Source of the DNA: CAYJAD01 sp964370675
GTDB taxonomy: Bacteria; Desulfobacterota; Desulfovibrionia; Desulfovibrionales; Desulfovibrionaceae
Direction of reading: 5' to 3'
DNA length: 42,303 nucleotides
Assembly: GCA_964370675.1 (NCBI GenBank)
Contig: CAYJKC010000016.1
Location: 1-42,303 of the forward strand
In this document: one piece after another, positions 16,209-24,539 of the stretch
Layout of the letters: every line of letters starts with the position of its first letter
How positions within the stretch are numbered: position 1 is the stretch's first letter
Position numbers and translations under genes: made by a program
Notes under the pieces: model-generated
The model's input: the letters and a program-made list of their open reading frames with translations, nothing else
Database searches by the model: none
Told to the model about the DNA's origin: nothing

Positions 16209-17474
16209 ATGACTGATTGTACTTCTGATGAAAACACACAGAGCGTGCGCCCTTTTCCGCGCACGCTCTATGTGTCTTTGTGGTTTCCGCTTTCTTCTGA
16301 AACATTTGTTTTTTATGAAGTTGATGCTTTATATAAACGTAATTTACCTGTTTCAGTTATAACTCTTTATGCTAAAAAATTAAAGAACCTTGCTCCGCAT
16401 ATTCAAAATACATCAATTCCTATAGAGCATTTTGGTATTGCCAGTTTGGGACGCATTTTAGGGGCATTATGGCGCAGTTTTAGGCGCGAACCTAAGCTTT
16501 GTGTGTCGATTTTAAAGGATATATTTTTTAGGCGCTGGCGTGATTTAGAAATGCGTGGCGAAAATGCTTGGGCTTGCTTAGCCGGGTTTTACTTGGCAGA
16601 ACGTTGCAAGGTTTTAGGCATTGAGCATATTCATGCAGCATGGGGCAATGGTCCAGCTACTGCTGCCTATGTGGTTAATAAGCTTTTGGACATACCATTT
16701 TCTTTTACGGCAAGAGCTGGTGATGTGCGCCCTCCTGATGGTTTTTTACAAGAAAAATTAGAAGCTTGTGCTTTTGCAAGAGCTGATTCTTCTTTTAATA
16801 TTCCACATATGGCTTCTTTTTTACCTGTATCTGAGCATGACAAATTACACTTGGTTTATAATATGGCAACCCTACCTACACGTGATGAAGCTAAGGTTGC
16901 TATGCAAGCACCTTATAAGGTTCTTGCCATAGGGCGTTTGATAGAAACCAAGGGATTTCACTATCTTATTGAAGCTGTATCCATGCTTGTACAAGATGGT
17001 TTTGATATTAGGCTTAGCATTGCCGGCTCTGGACCATGGATGGAAAAGTTAAAGCAATACATTGCAAAAAATAATGTGCAAGATTATGTAGAAATGCTTG
17101 GATTTGTCACTCATGATAAAATTTCACAATCATTACTTGCTAGTGATATCTTAGTAATGCCAAGCGTTGTGGAGCTTGGTGTGGATAATTCTGATGGGCT
17201 ACCTACAGTAGTTATTGAGGCCATGTGTCATAAAGTTCCGGTGATTGGTACTGATGTTGCCAGTATGAGCGATGTTGTTATAGATGGAGAAACTGGTTAT
17301 TTAATACCAGAGCGTGATACTAAGGCCTTGGCTTTCGCCATGCAAAAACTTATGCAAGATAGGGCTAATGCGCTGCATATGGCAAATAATGCTAAAGCAT
17401 TGGTTGATAAATTATTTGACGGCAAGAAAAATATAGACCGTATGTGCGAGCTTTTTTGTTCTTATACAAAGTAA
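16209..17474 (+). CDS. GT4-family glycosyltransferase
   Basis: This 421-residue protein has a Rossmann-type N-terminal half (LYVSLWFPLSSETFVFYEVD, the opening typical of WcaL-like enzymes) and a C-terminal GT-B donor domain. The donor domain contains AIGRLIETKGFHYLIEAV, AGSGPW, VMPSVVELGVDNSDGLPTVV and IEAM, with the acceptor EX7E pattern. It transfers sugar from a nucleotide donor to a growing polysaccharide, probably exopolysaccharide, lipopolysaccharide or a glycan cap. No other polysaccharide genes are adjacent. The first 20 codons contain an unusually strong hairpin (16234-16275), so a start further downstream should be kept in mind. It converges on the branching-enzyme gene with 19 bp between. 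Confidence 0.9.
   Translation: MTDCTSDENTQSVRPFPRTLYVSLWFPLSSETFVFYEVDALYKRNLPVSVITLYAKKLKNLAPHIQNTSIPIEHFGIASLGRILGALWRSFRREPKLCVSILKDIFFRRWRDLEMRGENAWACLAGFYLAERCKVLGIEHIHAAWGNGPATAAYVVNKLLDIPFSFTARAGDVRPPDGFLQEKLEACAFARADSSFNIPHMASFLPVSEHDKLHLVYNMATLPTRDEAKVAMQAPYKVLAIGRLIETKGFHYLIEAVSMLVQDGFDIRLSIAGSGPWMEKLKQYIAKNNVQDYVEMLGFVTHDKISQSLLASDILVMPSVVELGVDNSDGLPTVVIEAMCHKVPVIGTDVASMSDVVIDGETGYLIPERDTKALAFAMQKLMQDRANALHMANNAKALVDKLFDGKKNIDRMCELFCSYTK
16234..16275. other. Near-perfect 17-bp hairpin in the first codons of the glycosyltransferase
   Basis: ACACA-C-AGAGCGTGCGC (16234-16250) pairs with GCGCACGCTCT-A-TGTGT (16259-16275) with one C/A mismatch and an 8-nt loop (CCTTTTCC). It is the most stable hairpin I saw inside a coding region and is GC-rich against an AT-rich background. 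It could slow translation, act as a protein or RNA control site, or mark a wrongly placed start. Confidence 0.7.
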
Positions 17475-17493
17475 TTTTGAATATTTATAATGG

Positions 17494-19929
17494 TTACTGC
17501 CTAAGTAGAATAAGACCTGTCATGGGTGGAAGATAGAGCATAATACTTTGCATATTTATGCCAGAACTTGGCACAGAAAAATGCTCTGTGCCGTGGGCGT
17601 CTACATTACCATGCCCTCCAAAGATAATGCGATCTGTGCTTAAAATTTCTATATACTTACCAGGTGTTACAAATACTTCTAATTGATCTTGGCTTTGCAA
17701 TTCATGAAAATTAAAGACCATCAATAAATTACCGCGCTCAAAGGCTAGGGTTTTATTTTGTTCATGAATATGACGAAAGATAACTTGAGATGAAAAAGCA
17801 TCTATATGTTTTTGTACAATTTCTGTCATACAAGATTTATCAAAAGCTGCAAGATGGGCATAACGTAAATTAGGGTCAGAGGATAAATACCACTGCCTAT
17901 GCCCATATCCATCTTCATCAAGCCATTCAGGGTGACCAAATTCTGCACCCATAAAATTAAGATAACCATAATGTGCTGTGCATAAAGTAATCATACGCAT
18001 GAGCTTATATAACGCAATTGCGCGAGATACTTCCCAGCTTTGCTCAAAAATGCTCATATGCGTATACATGGTATCTCCCATAATGCGCCAAATCATGGCA
18101 TCTTTACCATTGATGCATTGGTCGTGACATTCCACATAGCTTATGGTTTTGTCATATGGGCGATGATTGGTCATTTCATGCCAAAGTGTTCCCATATCTC
18201 GTTTATCTTCTTCCTTAATAAACTTACCCCAAAAATCAGGAATACCCATGGCAAAGCGGTAGTCAAAATCAAAACCACCTTTAATAGGGTCAGATGTTAG
18301 CCCTGGCATACCACTAAATTCTTCGGCAATGCTTTCAGCATCTGGTCGTATTTCATGAATTAAGCTATTGGCAAGGGATAAGTATAATTGACCATCCACA
18401 TCAGCACGCGTTAAACCATCCTTACCATAGAAGCAACGCCCCACATGATTAAAATCATCGGCATGCCCATGATCGTTATAAAGCATATTACCAACAGCAT
18501 CAAAGCGAAAACCATCAATCTTAAATTCTTCTAGCCAATAACGGCAGTTAGAAAGCAAAAAGCGTCTTGTCATTTCTTGGCTATAATCAAAGGATAATGT
18601 ACCCCATTGATTAGTTTTTTCAGAAAAGAAAAAACTTGAACCATCATAATTACCAATGCCTTGTTCTGTATTAGGTGAAGTATGGCTATGGGCAATATCT
18701 AAGATGATGCGCAAGCCATAGCCATGAGCAGTATCGACTAAACGTTTGAAATCATGCGCAGTGCCAAAGCGTGATGATGTAGCAAAGTATGATGAAACTT
18801 GATATCCATATGATTTATAAAGCGGATGTTCAAGAACGCCCATAAGTTGCACATGTGTGTAACCATCATCTTTAATACGCGGTAAGATTTGTGTAGTAAA
18901 TTCTTCAAAGCTGCCAATGCTTTGAGTGCTATTTATTGATGCACTGGCTTTTTTTGCATCTTGTGCCATACCAATGTGTGCTTCATAAATGCGTGGAAAT
19001 ATAGCTCTTGGTGGTATATCATGTTGCCAAACATATTCTTTTTTGGGGTACCAATGCCTAGCGCACCATTGGGTCTTGATTTGTTCATTTTGTAAAACCC
19101 ATTTTGCCATGGCTGGTACGCGTCGCTCAACCTGTTTTAAATGTGGGCTTTCTATACAAAGCTCCATATATGTACCATGTTCAAGAGCATGCAAAGGAAT
19201 TTGCAATTCCCACCAACCTTGCCACTCATCACCTTGCATGGGCTTAAATGCATGATGGGCCCAGCGTTGAAATTTAAGCTTGTCAGTGGTTAGCCAAAGA
19301 GCAGTCGCATTTGGCATATATTCGCGTAAAAGCCAGTAATCATTGTTTTGTTCATTTTTTATGCGCTGAATACCCCAATATTCATGTAAATTTGCATAGT
19401 TATATAGTGATTTAAAATTTTTAATTATTTTGTTCTTTTCATTGAAAAAATTTTGGGAGCGTTCTAAAAAAAATGTAGCGTAGGGTATAAGCTCCATATC
19501 TTCTAAAGGACCGGTTGGATAATGGTCAAGATCAAGGTATATTGGGACAGAAGTAAAAACTTCTTGGTTATTCAAACGCACATAAAAACTAATATCTTGT
19601 GGGCCACTAAACCCACCCCATATAAGGCAACGTGATAGAAGATGCTGTGAAAAAGCAATTAAAAAATGGGACTTTGGGGGAAGAATAGTGCCCTGGAATT
19701 GCTCTTGTGGAATGTCTAGTTGATGCACTTGTTGTTTGTGCTTGTTTGCCACCCAGATATGATCTAAGGTGCAAGCATTTTTACTTTTATTTTCTATTAA
19801 TACATATACATAACCATAACTATCAGGCAGTTTATGGTTTATATAGCTACCTAAACCATAGAGAATAGGGTAGTTTATAAACCTTGGGTCATCGTGTTGA
19901 CCTAAAAATGTACTGATAGTTATGGTCAT
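17494..19929 (-). CDS. Glycogen/1,4-alpha-glucan branching enzyme (GH13)
   Basis: This enzyme makes alpha-1,6 branches in glycogen. I place the start at 19929 (811 residues). A longer frame to 20082 overlaps the upstream gene by 139 bp and adds an un-family-like Cys-rich tail. The order is an unfamiliar N-terminal region (1-150), a CBM48-like domain (about 175-265), the (beta/alpha)8 barrel (about 300-690) and a C-terminal beta domain. Catalytic residues are Asp477 (DGFRFDAVGN), Glu536 (SIAEEFSG) and Asp603 (YVECHD). The eukaryote-like form fits the GH13_8-type group. No glgA, glgC or glgP is nearby. It starts 14 bp after the dehydrogenase gene and is probably the last gene of the long leftward run. 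Confidence 0.92.
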   Translation of the reverse strand: MTITISTFLGQHDDPRFINYPILYGLGSYINHKLPDSYGYVYVLIENKSKNACTLDHIWVANKHKQQVHQLDIPQEQFQGTILPPKSHFLIAFSQHLLSRCLIWGGFSGPQDISFYVRLNNQEVFTSVPIYLDLDHYPTGPLEDMELIPYATFFLERSQNFFNEKNKIIKNFKSLYNYANLHEYWGIQRIKNEQNNDYWLLREYMPNATALWLTTDKLKFQRWAHHAFKPMQGDEWQGWWELQIPLHALEHGTYMELCIESPHLKQVERRVPAMAKWVLQNEQIKTQWCARHWYPKKEYVWQHDIPPRAIFPRIYEAHIGMAQDAKKASASINSTQSIGSFEEFTTQILPRIKDDGYTHVQLMGVLEHPLYKSYGYQVSSYFATSSRFGTAHDFKRLVDTAHGYGLRIILDIAHSHTSPNTEQGIGNYDGSSFFFSEKTNQWGTLSFDYSQEMTRRFLLSNCRYWLEEFKIDGFRFDAVGNMLYNDHGHADDFNHVGRCFYGKDGLTRADVDGQLYLSLANSLIHEIRPDAESIAEEFSGMPGLTSDPIKGGFDFDYRFAMGIPDFWGKFIKEEDKRDMGTLWHEMTNHRPYDKTISYVECHDQCINGKDAMIWRIMGDTMYTHMSIFEQSWEVSRAIALYKLMRMITLCTAHYGYLNFMGAEFGHPEWLDEDGYGHRQWYLSSDPNLRYAHLAAFDKSCMTEIVQKHIDAFSSQVIFRHIHEQNKTLAFERGNLLMVFNFHELQSQDQLEVFVTPGKYIEILSTDRIIFGGHGNVDAHGTEHFSVPSSGINMQSIMLYLPPMTGLILLRQ

Positions 19930-19943
19930 TATATTATCAAATC

Positions 19944-20825
19944 CTATTGAAAAAGAGTACGTTCTTCTAGCAATTTGGAGAAAATCTGCGTGCCTTCTTT
20001 CGCATAACCTTGCTCCACAAACATGGCATATGTTTTTTCTGCTAGGGCTAGTCCTGGTAGATTTAGGTTCATGACTTTGCATTGTTCAATGCAAAGTTTA
20101 AGATCTTTAAGAAAATGCTCTACAAAAAATCCCGGTGCGTAATTTTTTTGGATAATACGCGGACCAATATTGGTCATGGCAGCACTGCCAGCAGCTCCTG
20201 CTTTAACAGCTTCAAGCCATTTTTCTACATCTAAGCCAGCCTCCTGCACAAAGGCAATGGATTCACAAAGACTAAACATAACCCCAGCAATGGCCACTTG
20301 ATTGCCAAGTTTAGCAATTTGCCCAGTGCCAGCATCTCCAAAGTGTAATATTCTTTGACCCATTACTTCAAAATAAGGAAGTACCTTATCAAAAGCACTT
20401 TTTTCACCACCGACAAAGATAGACAAAGTAGCATTTTTTGCGCCAATATCGCCACCTGTTACTGGAGCATCAAGGCTAAAGCAACCTTTTTGGGCAGCTT
20501 CCTTAGCAATGGTTTGGGCTAGGCTTGGGCTTGAGGTGGTCATATCACAAAGTATGCCCCCTTCTTTTAAACCCTTTAATGCACCTTGTTCACCAAGTAT
20601 AACCTCTTCTACATCAGAAGGAAAGCCCACTATGGAAAAAACAATATCTGCATTACTTGCAGCATCTAAGGGGCTTTTTGCCCAAGTGGCACCCATTTCT
20701 AATAATGGTGCAGCTTTTTTTTCAGTGCGGGTAAAAACACTTAATTCATGCCCAGCTTTGCAAAGGTGTCCTGCCATAGCACAACCCATAATTCCTGTAC
20801 CTATCCATGCTAATTTCATCATCAA
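19944..20825 (-). CDS. NAD(P)-dependent beta-hydroxyacid dehydrogenase (GlxR/GarR/GLYR type)
   Basis: This 293-residue member of the 3-hydroxyisobutyrate dehydrogenase family has the Rossmann start WIGTGIMGCAMAGHL with the NADP-type FTRTEKK after beta-2, the substrate loop DAPVTGGDIGA, and the catalytic Lys region GTGQIAKLGNQV. It reduces small aldehydes such as tartronate, succinate or glyoxylate semialdehyde, and the exact substrate is not readable. Its ribosome site AGGAG overlaps the stop of the SUMF1-like gene (3-nt gap), so it is translated from the same transcript. Functionally it looks unrelated to the envelope genes before it. Confidence 0.9.
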   Translation of the reverse strand: MMMKLAWIGTGIMGCAMAGHLCKAGHELSVFTRTEKKAAPLLEMGATWAKSPLDAASNADIVFSIVGFPSDVEEVILGEQGALKGLKEGGILCDMTTSSPSLAQTIAKEAAQKGCFSLDAPVTGGDIGAKNATLSIFVGGEKSAFDKVLPYFEVMGQRILHFGDAGTGQIAKLGNQVAIAGVMFSLCESIAFVQEAGLDVEKWLEAVKAGAAGSAAMTNIGPRIIQKNYAPGFFVEHFLKDLKLCIEQCKVMNLNLPGLALAEKTYAMFVEQGYAKEGTQIFSKLLEERTLFQ

Positions 20826-20828
20826 CTC

Positions 20829-22508
20829 CTATTTATTTAAAATGTCTTTTTTAAGCTGTTCAACAGTAATATTTTTAAAGTTTTTTTGCCGCACAGATTG
20901 AAGATGCTTATTAAACAATTGCACATTGCTATTTAACTTTTGACTAAATTTATCACCCTTCATAAGTTCTGACTGTACTATTTTAAGTGCTTGGTCAAAT
21001 ATTTTCTGATTAATATTTTGAGTGTCTTCAATCTTAGATTTGTAAAAATGTAAAGATTGAGCAAGGCCAAGCTCAAGGTCTTTTATGCCGGACTGAGCCT
21101 TACTTATAGTATTATCAATGCTTGCGAGTTTGGCTTTATCCTTAGTACTTTTTTTTAAGATTTCAGTATTATTTAGAGTGTTTTGTACAATAGCAATTCG
21201 ACTGTTAAAATTGCGCACTGTTTCTATCATAAAGGCTGCTGTGCGCACTTCAGAGGTGGCAGCAAGCATTTGCTGTCGCTCAAGAGCAATATTATTATCC
21301 TTAATAAGATTGCGTAAATTTTGATAGTTTTTTCTCTCCACATCATCATTGGTATTAGCTAAAAGGCGGTCTAACTCACTTAACGGATTTTTTGAGTTAT
21401 CTATGAGTAATGAGCTGTTTTTGCCGGCATGCTTCCATTCGTTTTGTAAAACATCGGACCTTTGCCCACCAGGGGTGTTTAAGCCTGAAAGCACTAAACG
21501 AAAACCTAAGTCTTTTGCATGTAATGGTCCGTCAATATTAAAAAAAGCCACTTCATCTCGTCTGCCGGGTAATATTTCTGCAGTAGTTGAAAGATAGCTT
21601 CCACCCTTGCGTACAAACCCACCAGCAGAACCATGCAAACGCCCTCCAAGGGAGAAACGAAACATGTCCATAACCATTTCTGCAGCGTTGCCAGCAGTAT
21701 CGTATATGCCTAGTGGGTTACTTTTTTTACTACCAATACGTGCAGCATTTTCTTCAATGCGCATAGCATTTTCTGGTCTAAAAACAGAAAAATCTGTATA
21801 ATTTTCGCCTTCTTTAAGAGGAAAAAAATCTAGCTCACGCAATTGTTGGCTAGTGCTAGTATGACCACCTCTGGCTGCATATTCCCATTCAACTTCAGTT
21901 GGAAGGCGCAAAAAACCAATATTGCGCTTATCTCCCACAAATTGAGGCAGACGTTTAGGATAGTTTTTTAAAAGCCATTCATTGTATTTTTGGCTAAAAC
22001 TTACAGCATCATACCAAGAAATGTTGGTTTTTGGACGAATATTTTCTGCACTTGGCTCAGGGCAACTTTCTTGCATAATAGAGTCCCATTGCAAACCAGT
22101 AGTTTCATACTTGCCAATAAAATAATAAAATAAATGACCTTTAGGAGCAAAACCTTGCCATGTTGGAGGCAAATCTGCATAAGCAAAGGGGGCTGATATA
22201 GAAGCAGTGTAGCGGCTATCATAATAACCACGTTGCTCATTTACAGCATCATCTTGACCTAGACGAGTGGTCATATCCCATAAAAAACCTTGGGCTGGTA
22301 CTGCCACGGTTGTTAAAACCATTTGCAAATTGCAAGGCATGGGCAATATTATGTCATTTTTTGCAGGGTTTGGATTATAGGCTTCTTCAATGCTTGCACT
22401 ACCTTTCACTTTTAAGGCTGCGTAAGCATAGTCGTATACCATGAAACAGCTAACTATGCTTAAGTACATTATGCAGATAAATTTAAGTATATTTATATTA
22501 TATTTCAC
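20829..22508 (-). CDS. Secreted SUMF1/FGE-like protein with coiled-coil tail (TagR-like)
   Basis: This 559-residue protein starts with GTG at 22508, seven nt after GGAGG, inside the last 11 nt of the permease gene. A signal peptide or anchor covers 1-31. The formylglycine-enzyme fold spans about 50-345, with GKYETTGLQW (132-141), RLPTEVEWEYAARGG (201-215), the degenerate GNAAEMVMDMF for the usual GNVWEW, and KGGSYLS and GFRLVLS at the end. Residues 370-559 form a long coiled coil not usual for the family. SUMF1-fold proteins in type VI clusters (TagR) act in the periplasm upstream of PpkA. Gene order (ATPase, permease, SUMF1) is the same as tagT-tagS-tagR. Enzymatic formylglycine activity is unlikely to be its role here. 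Confidence 0.82.
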   Translation of the reverse strand: MKYNINILKFICIMYLSIVSCFMVYDYAYAALKVKGSASIEEAYNPNPAKNDIILPMPCNLQMVLTTVAVPAQGFLWDMTTRLGQDDAVNEQRGYYDSRYTASISAPFAYADLPPTWQGFAPKGHLFYYFIGKYETTGLQWDSIMQESCPEPSAENIRPKTNISWYDAVSFSQKYNEWLLKNYPKRLPQFVGDKRNIGFLRLPTEVEWEYAARGGHTSTSQQLRELDFFPLKEGENYTDFSVFRPENAMRIEENAARIGSKKSNPLGIYDTAGNAAEMVMDMFRFSLGGRLHGSAGGFVRKGGSYLSTTAEILPGRRDEVAFFNIDGPLHAKDLGFRLVLSGLNTPGGQRSDVLQNEWKHAGKNSSLLIDNSKNPLSELDRLLANTNDDVERKNYQNLRNLIKDNNIALERQQMLAATSEVRTAAFMIETVRNFNSRIAIVQNTLNNTEILKKSTKDKAKLASIDNTISKAQSGIKDLELGLAQSLHFYKSKIEDTQNINQKIFDQALKIVQSELMKGDKFSQKLNSNVQLFNKHLQSVRQKNFKNITVEQLKKDILNK

Positions 22509-23748
22509 GTATTACCTCCGAAGGTTCTACTTTTGCTGCTTGAATGGCTGGTAATAAAGTTGCCAAAAAAGACAAAATTAAAACTATACCAACACCCCAT
22601 ATAAAATGGTTAGCTGGCAGAGATGATATTTCTTCAACACCCTGTAAACTTTGTGCAAAAAGTTTATCAATGCTAAGAGCTGTTATAAAATATAATACTA
22701 ATGCTAAAATGCTGCCAATAATGGCTGTGAGTAAATTTTGAAATAAGGGAAAGGTCATAATATTTGCACTGCTATAACCCATAAGGCGCAAAATTCCTAA
22801 ATATCGCTCTTTGCGGCGCACAGCTGCTAAAGCATTGCTACTGGTGGATGCCACAAAGCCAAGAGCCGCCGCTGTCCCAATAAGCCCAAATATTAAACTA
22901 AGCGATGTATCAAGATTGCGCACAGTGGCAATTTGTTCTGCTTGAGTATATACTTCGATGGATTGTTTAGCAAAAAAGTCGCGTAAAGTCGTTACGGCAT
23001 CAAGGTCTTTAGCATAAAGCCTAAAGGCTGAGTAAATGCGCTCTGTATTTGGTAAATCTTCACCGTTAAAACCATTAAGTTCTGTTAAACGAGAATCTGG
23101 TTTTGGTTTTCGCCCATCCCTAAAATCCTCTGTAGCTTCAAGCAGTTCAAGAGGTACAAAGGCTACAGCCTTACTTTGAGCTTCTAGTGGCAAAACGTCT
23201 AGCACAAATAATTTGACAAAAGCTTTTTCTACCTGACCATGATTAACACGCTCAACCATGCCCTGTAAAAAAGATTGTGCTTTTACGTTTAATTTGCGCG
23301 CAGCATCCGCCGAAAGAATGATGCCAAAGCTATCTTCTGGAATTTTTATGTCTTTTGCGGTTATATAGCGATTAATAAGAGTATCATTTTGAGCTGTTGG
23401 TTCTAAAGAAACAGTAAGGCGCTTTAAAAGACTTGCTTCTCCTTCAAGGGCAAGACTCATGGTGGAAGCTATGGCTCTAGTGCGTGGTAAAACAAAACCA
23501 ACATGAGGATTTTTAGCAAATTCTTTAATTTGACTTTGACTATAGCTACCACTACCTATGGGAATAACTTCTAAGTTTCGTGGGTCATTTTTTAAACGCT
23601 CAGTCATGGTATTAATAACTCCAAATTTAACACCATATAAGACCAAGATAGGTGCTAATACAGCTGCTAAAGAAAGAATTGCACATAGCGAAAGGAGTCG
23701 CTCGTGACAATAATCATGCAAGGCTAAGCGGCAAGCTTTTAAGAACAT
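22498..23748 (-). CDS. FtsX/MacB-like ABC permease (TagS-like)
   Basis: This 416-residue protein has the four-helix MacB/FtsX layout: TM1 at about 18-40 (LLSLCAILSLAAVLAPILVL), a large periplasmic domain (45-275), then three helices at about 280-305, 330-360 and 382-405. The C-terminus shows LPAIQAAKVEPSEVIREI, the classic FtsX-domain end. Such permeases transmit force to periplasmic partners instead of moving solutes. GGAGG precedes the start, and the gene begins one nt after the ATPase stop (TGA-A-ATG). It overlaps the SUMF1-like gene by 11 nt. In type VI systems TagS with TagT activates the PpkA pathway. Confidence 0.87.
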   Translation of the reverse strand: MFLKACRLALHDYCHERLLSLCAILSLAAVLAPILVLYGVKFGVINTMTERLKNDPRNLEVIPIGSGSYSQSQIKEFAKNPHVGFVLPRTRAIASTMSLALEGEASLLKRLTVSLEPTAQNDTLINRYITAKDIKIPEDSFGIILSADAARKLNVKAQSFLQGMVERVNHGQVEKAFVKLFVLDVLPLEAQSKAVAFVPLELLEATEDFRDGRKPKPDSRLTELNGFNGEDLPNTERIYSAFRLYAKDLDAVTTLRDFFAKQSIEVYTQAEQIATVRNLDTSLSLIFGLIGTAAALGFVASTSSNALAAVRRKERYLGILRLMGYSSANIMTFPLFQNLLTAIIGSILALVLYFITALSIDKLFAQSLQGVEEISSLPANHFIWGVGIVLILSFLATLLPAIQAAKVEPSEVIREI

Positions 23749-23749
23749 T

Positions 23750-24484
23750 TCAACATGCCTCCATATTTAGCTTAGCTATGATTTGATTATCTTGGCGTTT
23801 TAAGTCTGTGCTTATAAGGTTAAAGCCCATATCCTTACACATGCTTGGTGAGTGGCTAACCATAATAATACTAATACCTTGTTCTTGAGCTAATTTAGTA
23901 AATAATTCTAAAACTATTTTTGCATTTAATGGGTCCAAAGAGGCTACAGGTTCATCTGCTAAAATAAGCCGTGGCTCATGCACAAGAGCTCTTGCAATGG
24001 CAAACCTCTGACGCTCACCCACAGACATTTGATGAGGTTTTTTTGTTAGTAAGTGTGTGATATCTAATGTATCTGTGAAATATTGCATATGTTTTGTTGC
24101 TTTTGCATTGTCGCAGGCAAGTAAGATGTTGTCTTCTCCATTTAAAAATGGCAAAAGACCTCCAGTTTGTAAAACATATCCAATGTATTTATGACGCAAC
24201 TTGGCAAGCTTATTTTGACTATAATCTTGCCAAAGTGCAAGCATGTCAATTTGTTCACCTTCAGGGTTAAATGTAAAATGTGAATAAATTTCTTCATCTT
24301 GAGGCGGAATATAATCCGGGCGCAAAATAGCAGACATAAGATCTAGGGCAGTACTTTTTCCACATCCGCTTGATCCTACTAAAGCAATCATATCTCCTGC
24401 AAGCAGATTAAAATTTTCTATATGCAGAGTAAAACCACTTTGGCGTTTTTTAAAAATATTTTTAATAGAAATAATATGTTGCAT
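23750..24484 (-). CDS. ABC transporter ATPase (LolD/MacB class, TagT-like)
   Basis: This 244-residue ATPase has Walker A GSSGCGKST (about 37-45), a Q-loop (LQTGGLLPFLNGEDN), signature MSVGERQRFAIARAL (variant of LSGGQ), Walker B LILADEPVASLD and the H-loop MVSHS. The MacB/LolD class pairs with FtsX-like permeases, as here. An unusual acidic insert lies at about 60-85 (PPQDEEIYSHFTFNPEGEQ). The gene is upstream of and coupled to the permease. Its own ribosome site is weak. It powers the envelope module proposed for this locus. Confidence 0.92.
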   Translation of the reverse strand: MQHIISIKNIFKKRQSGFTLHIENFNLLAGDMIALVGSSGCGKSTALDLMSAILRPDYIPPQDEEIYSHFTFNPEGEQIDMLALWQDYSQNKLAKLRHKYIGYVLQTGGLLPFLNGEDNILLACDNAKATKHMQYFTDTLDITHLLTKKPHQMSVGERQRFAIARALVHEPRLILADEPVASLDPLNAKIVLELFTKLAQEQGISIIMVSHSPSMCKDMGFNLISTDLKRQDNQIIAKLNMEAC

Positions 24485-24539
24485 GAAATTTTAACTTTTA
24501 ATTAATTTTCCAAAGCTTAGTAAAATTTTATTAAAACGC

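Noticed and set aside
19930..20082. N-terminal extension of the branching enzyme with CxxC-like cysteines
   Set aside because: It lies in the coding region of the dehydrogenase gene in another frame; the ATG at 19929 fits the gene spacing and family better.
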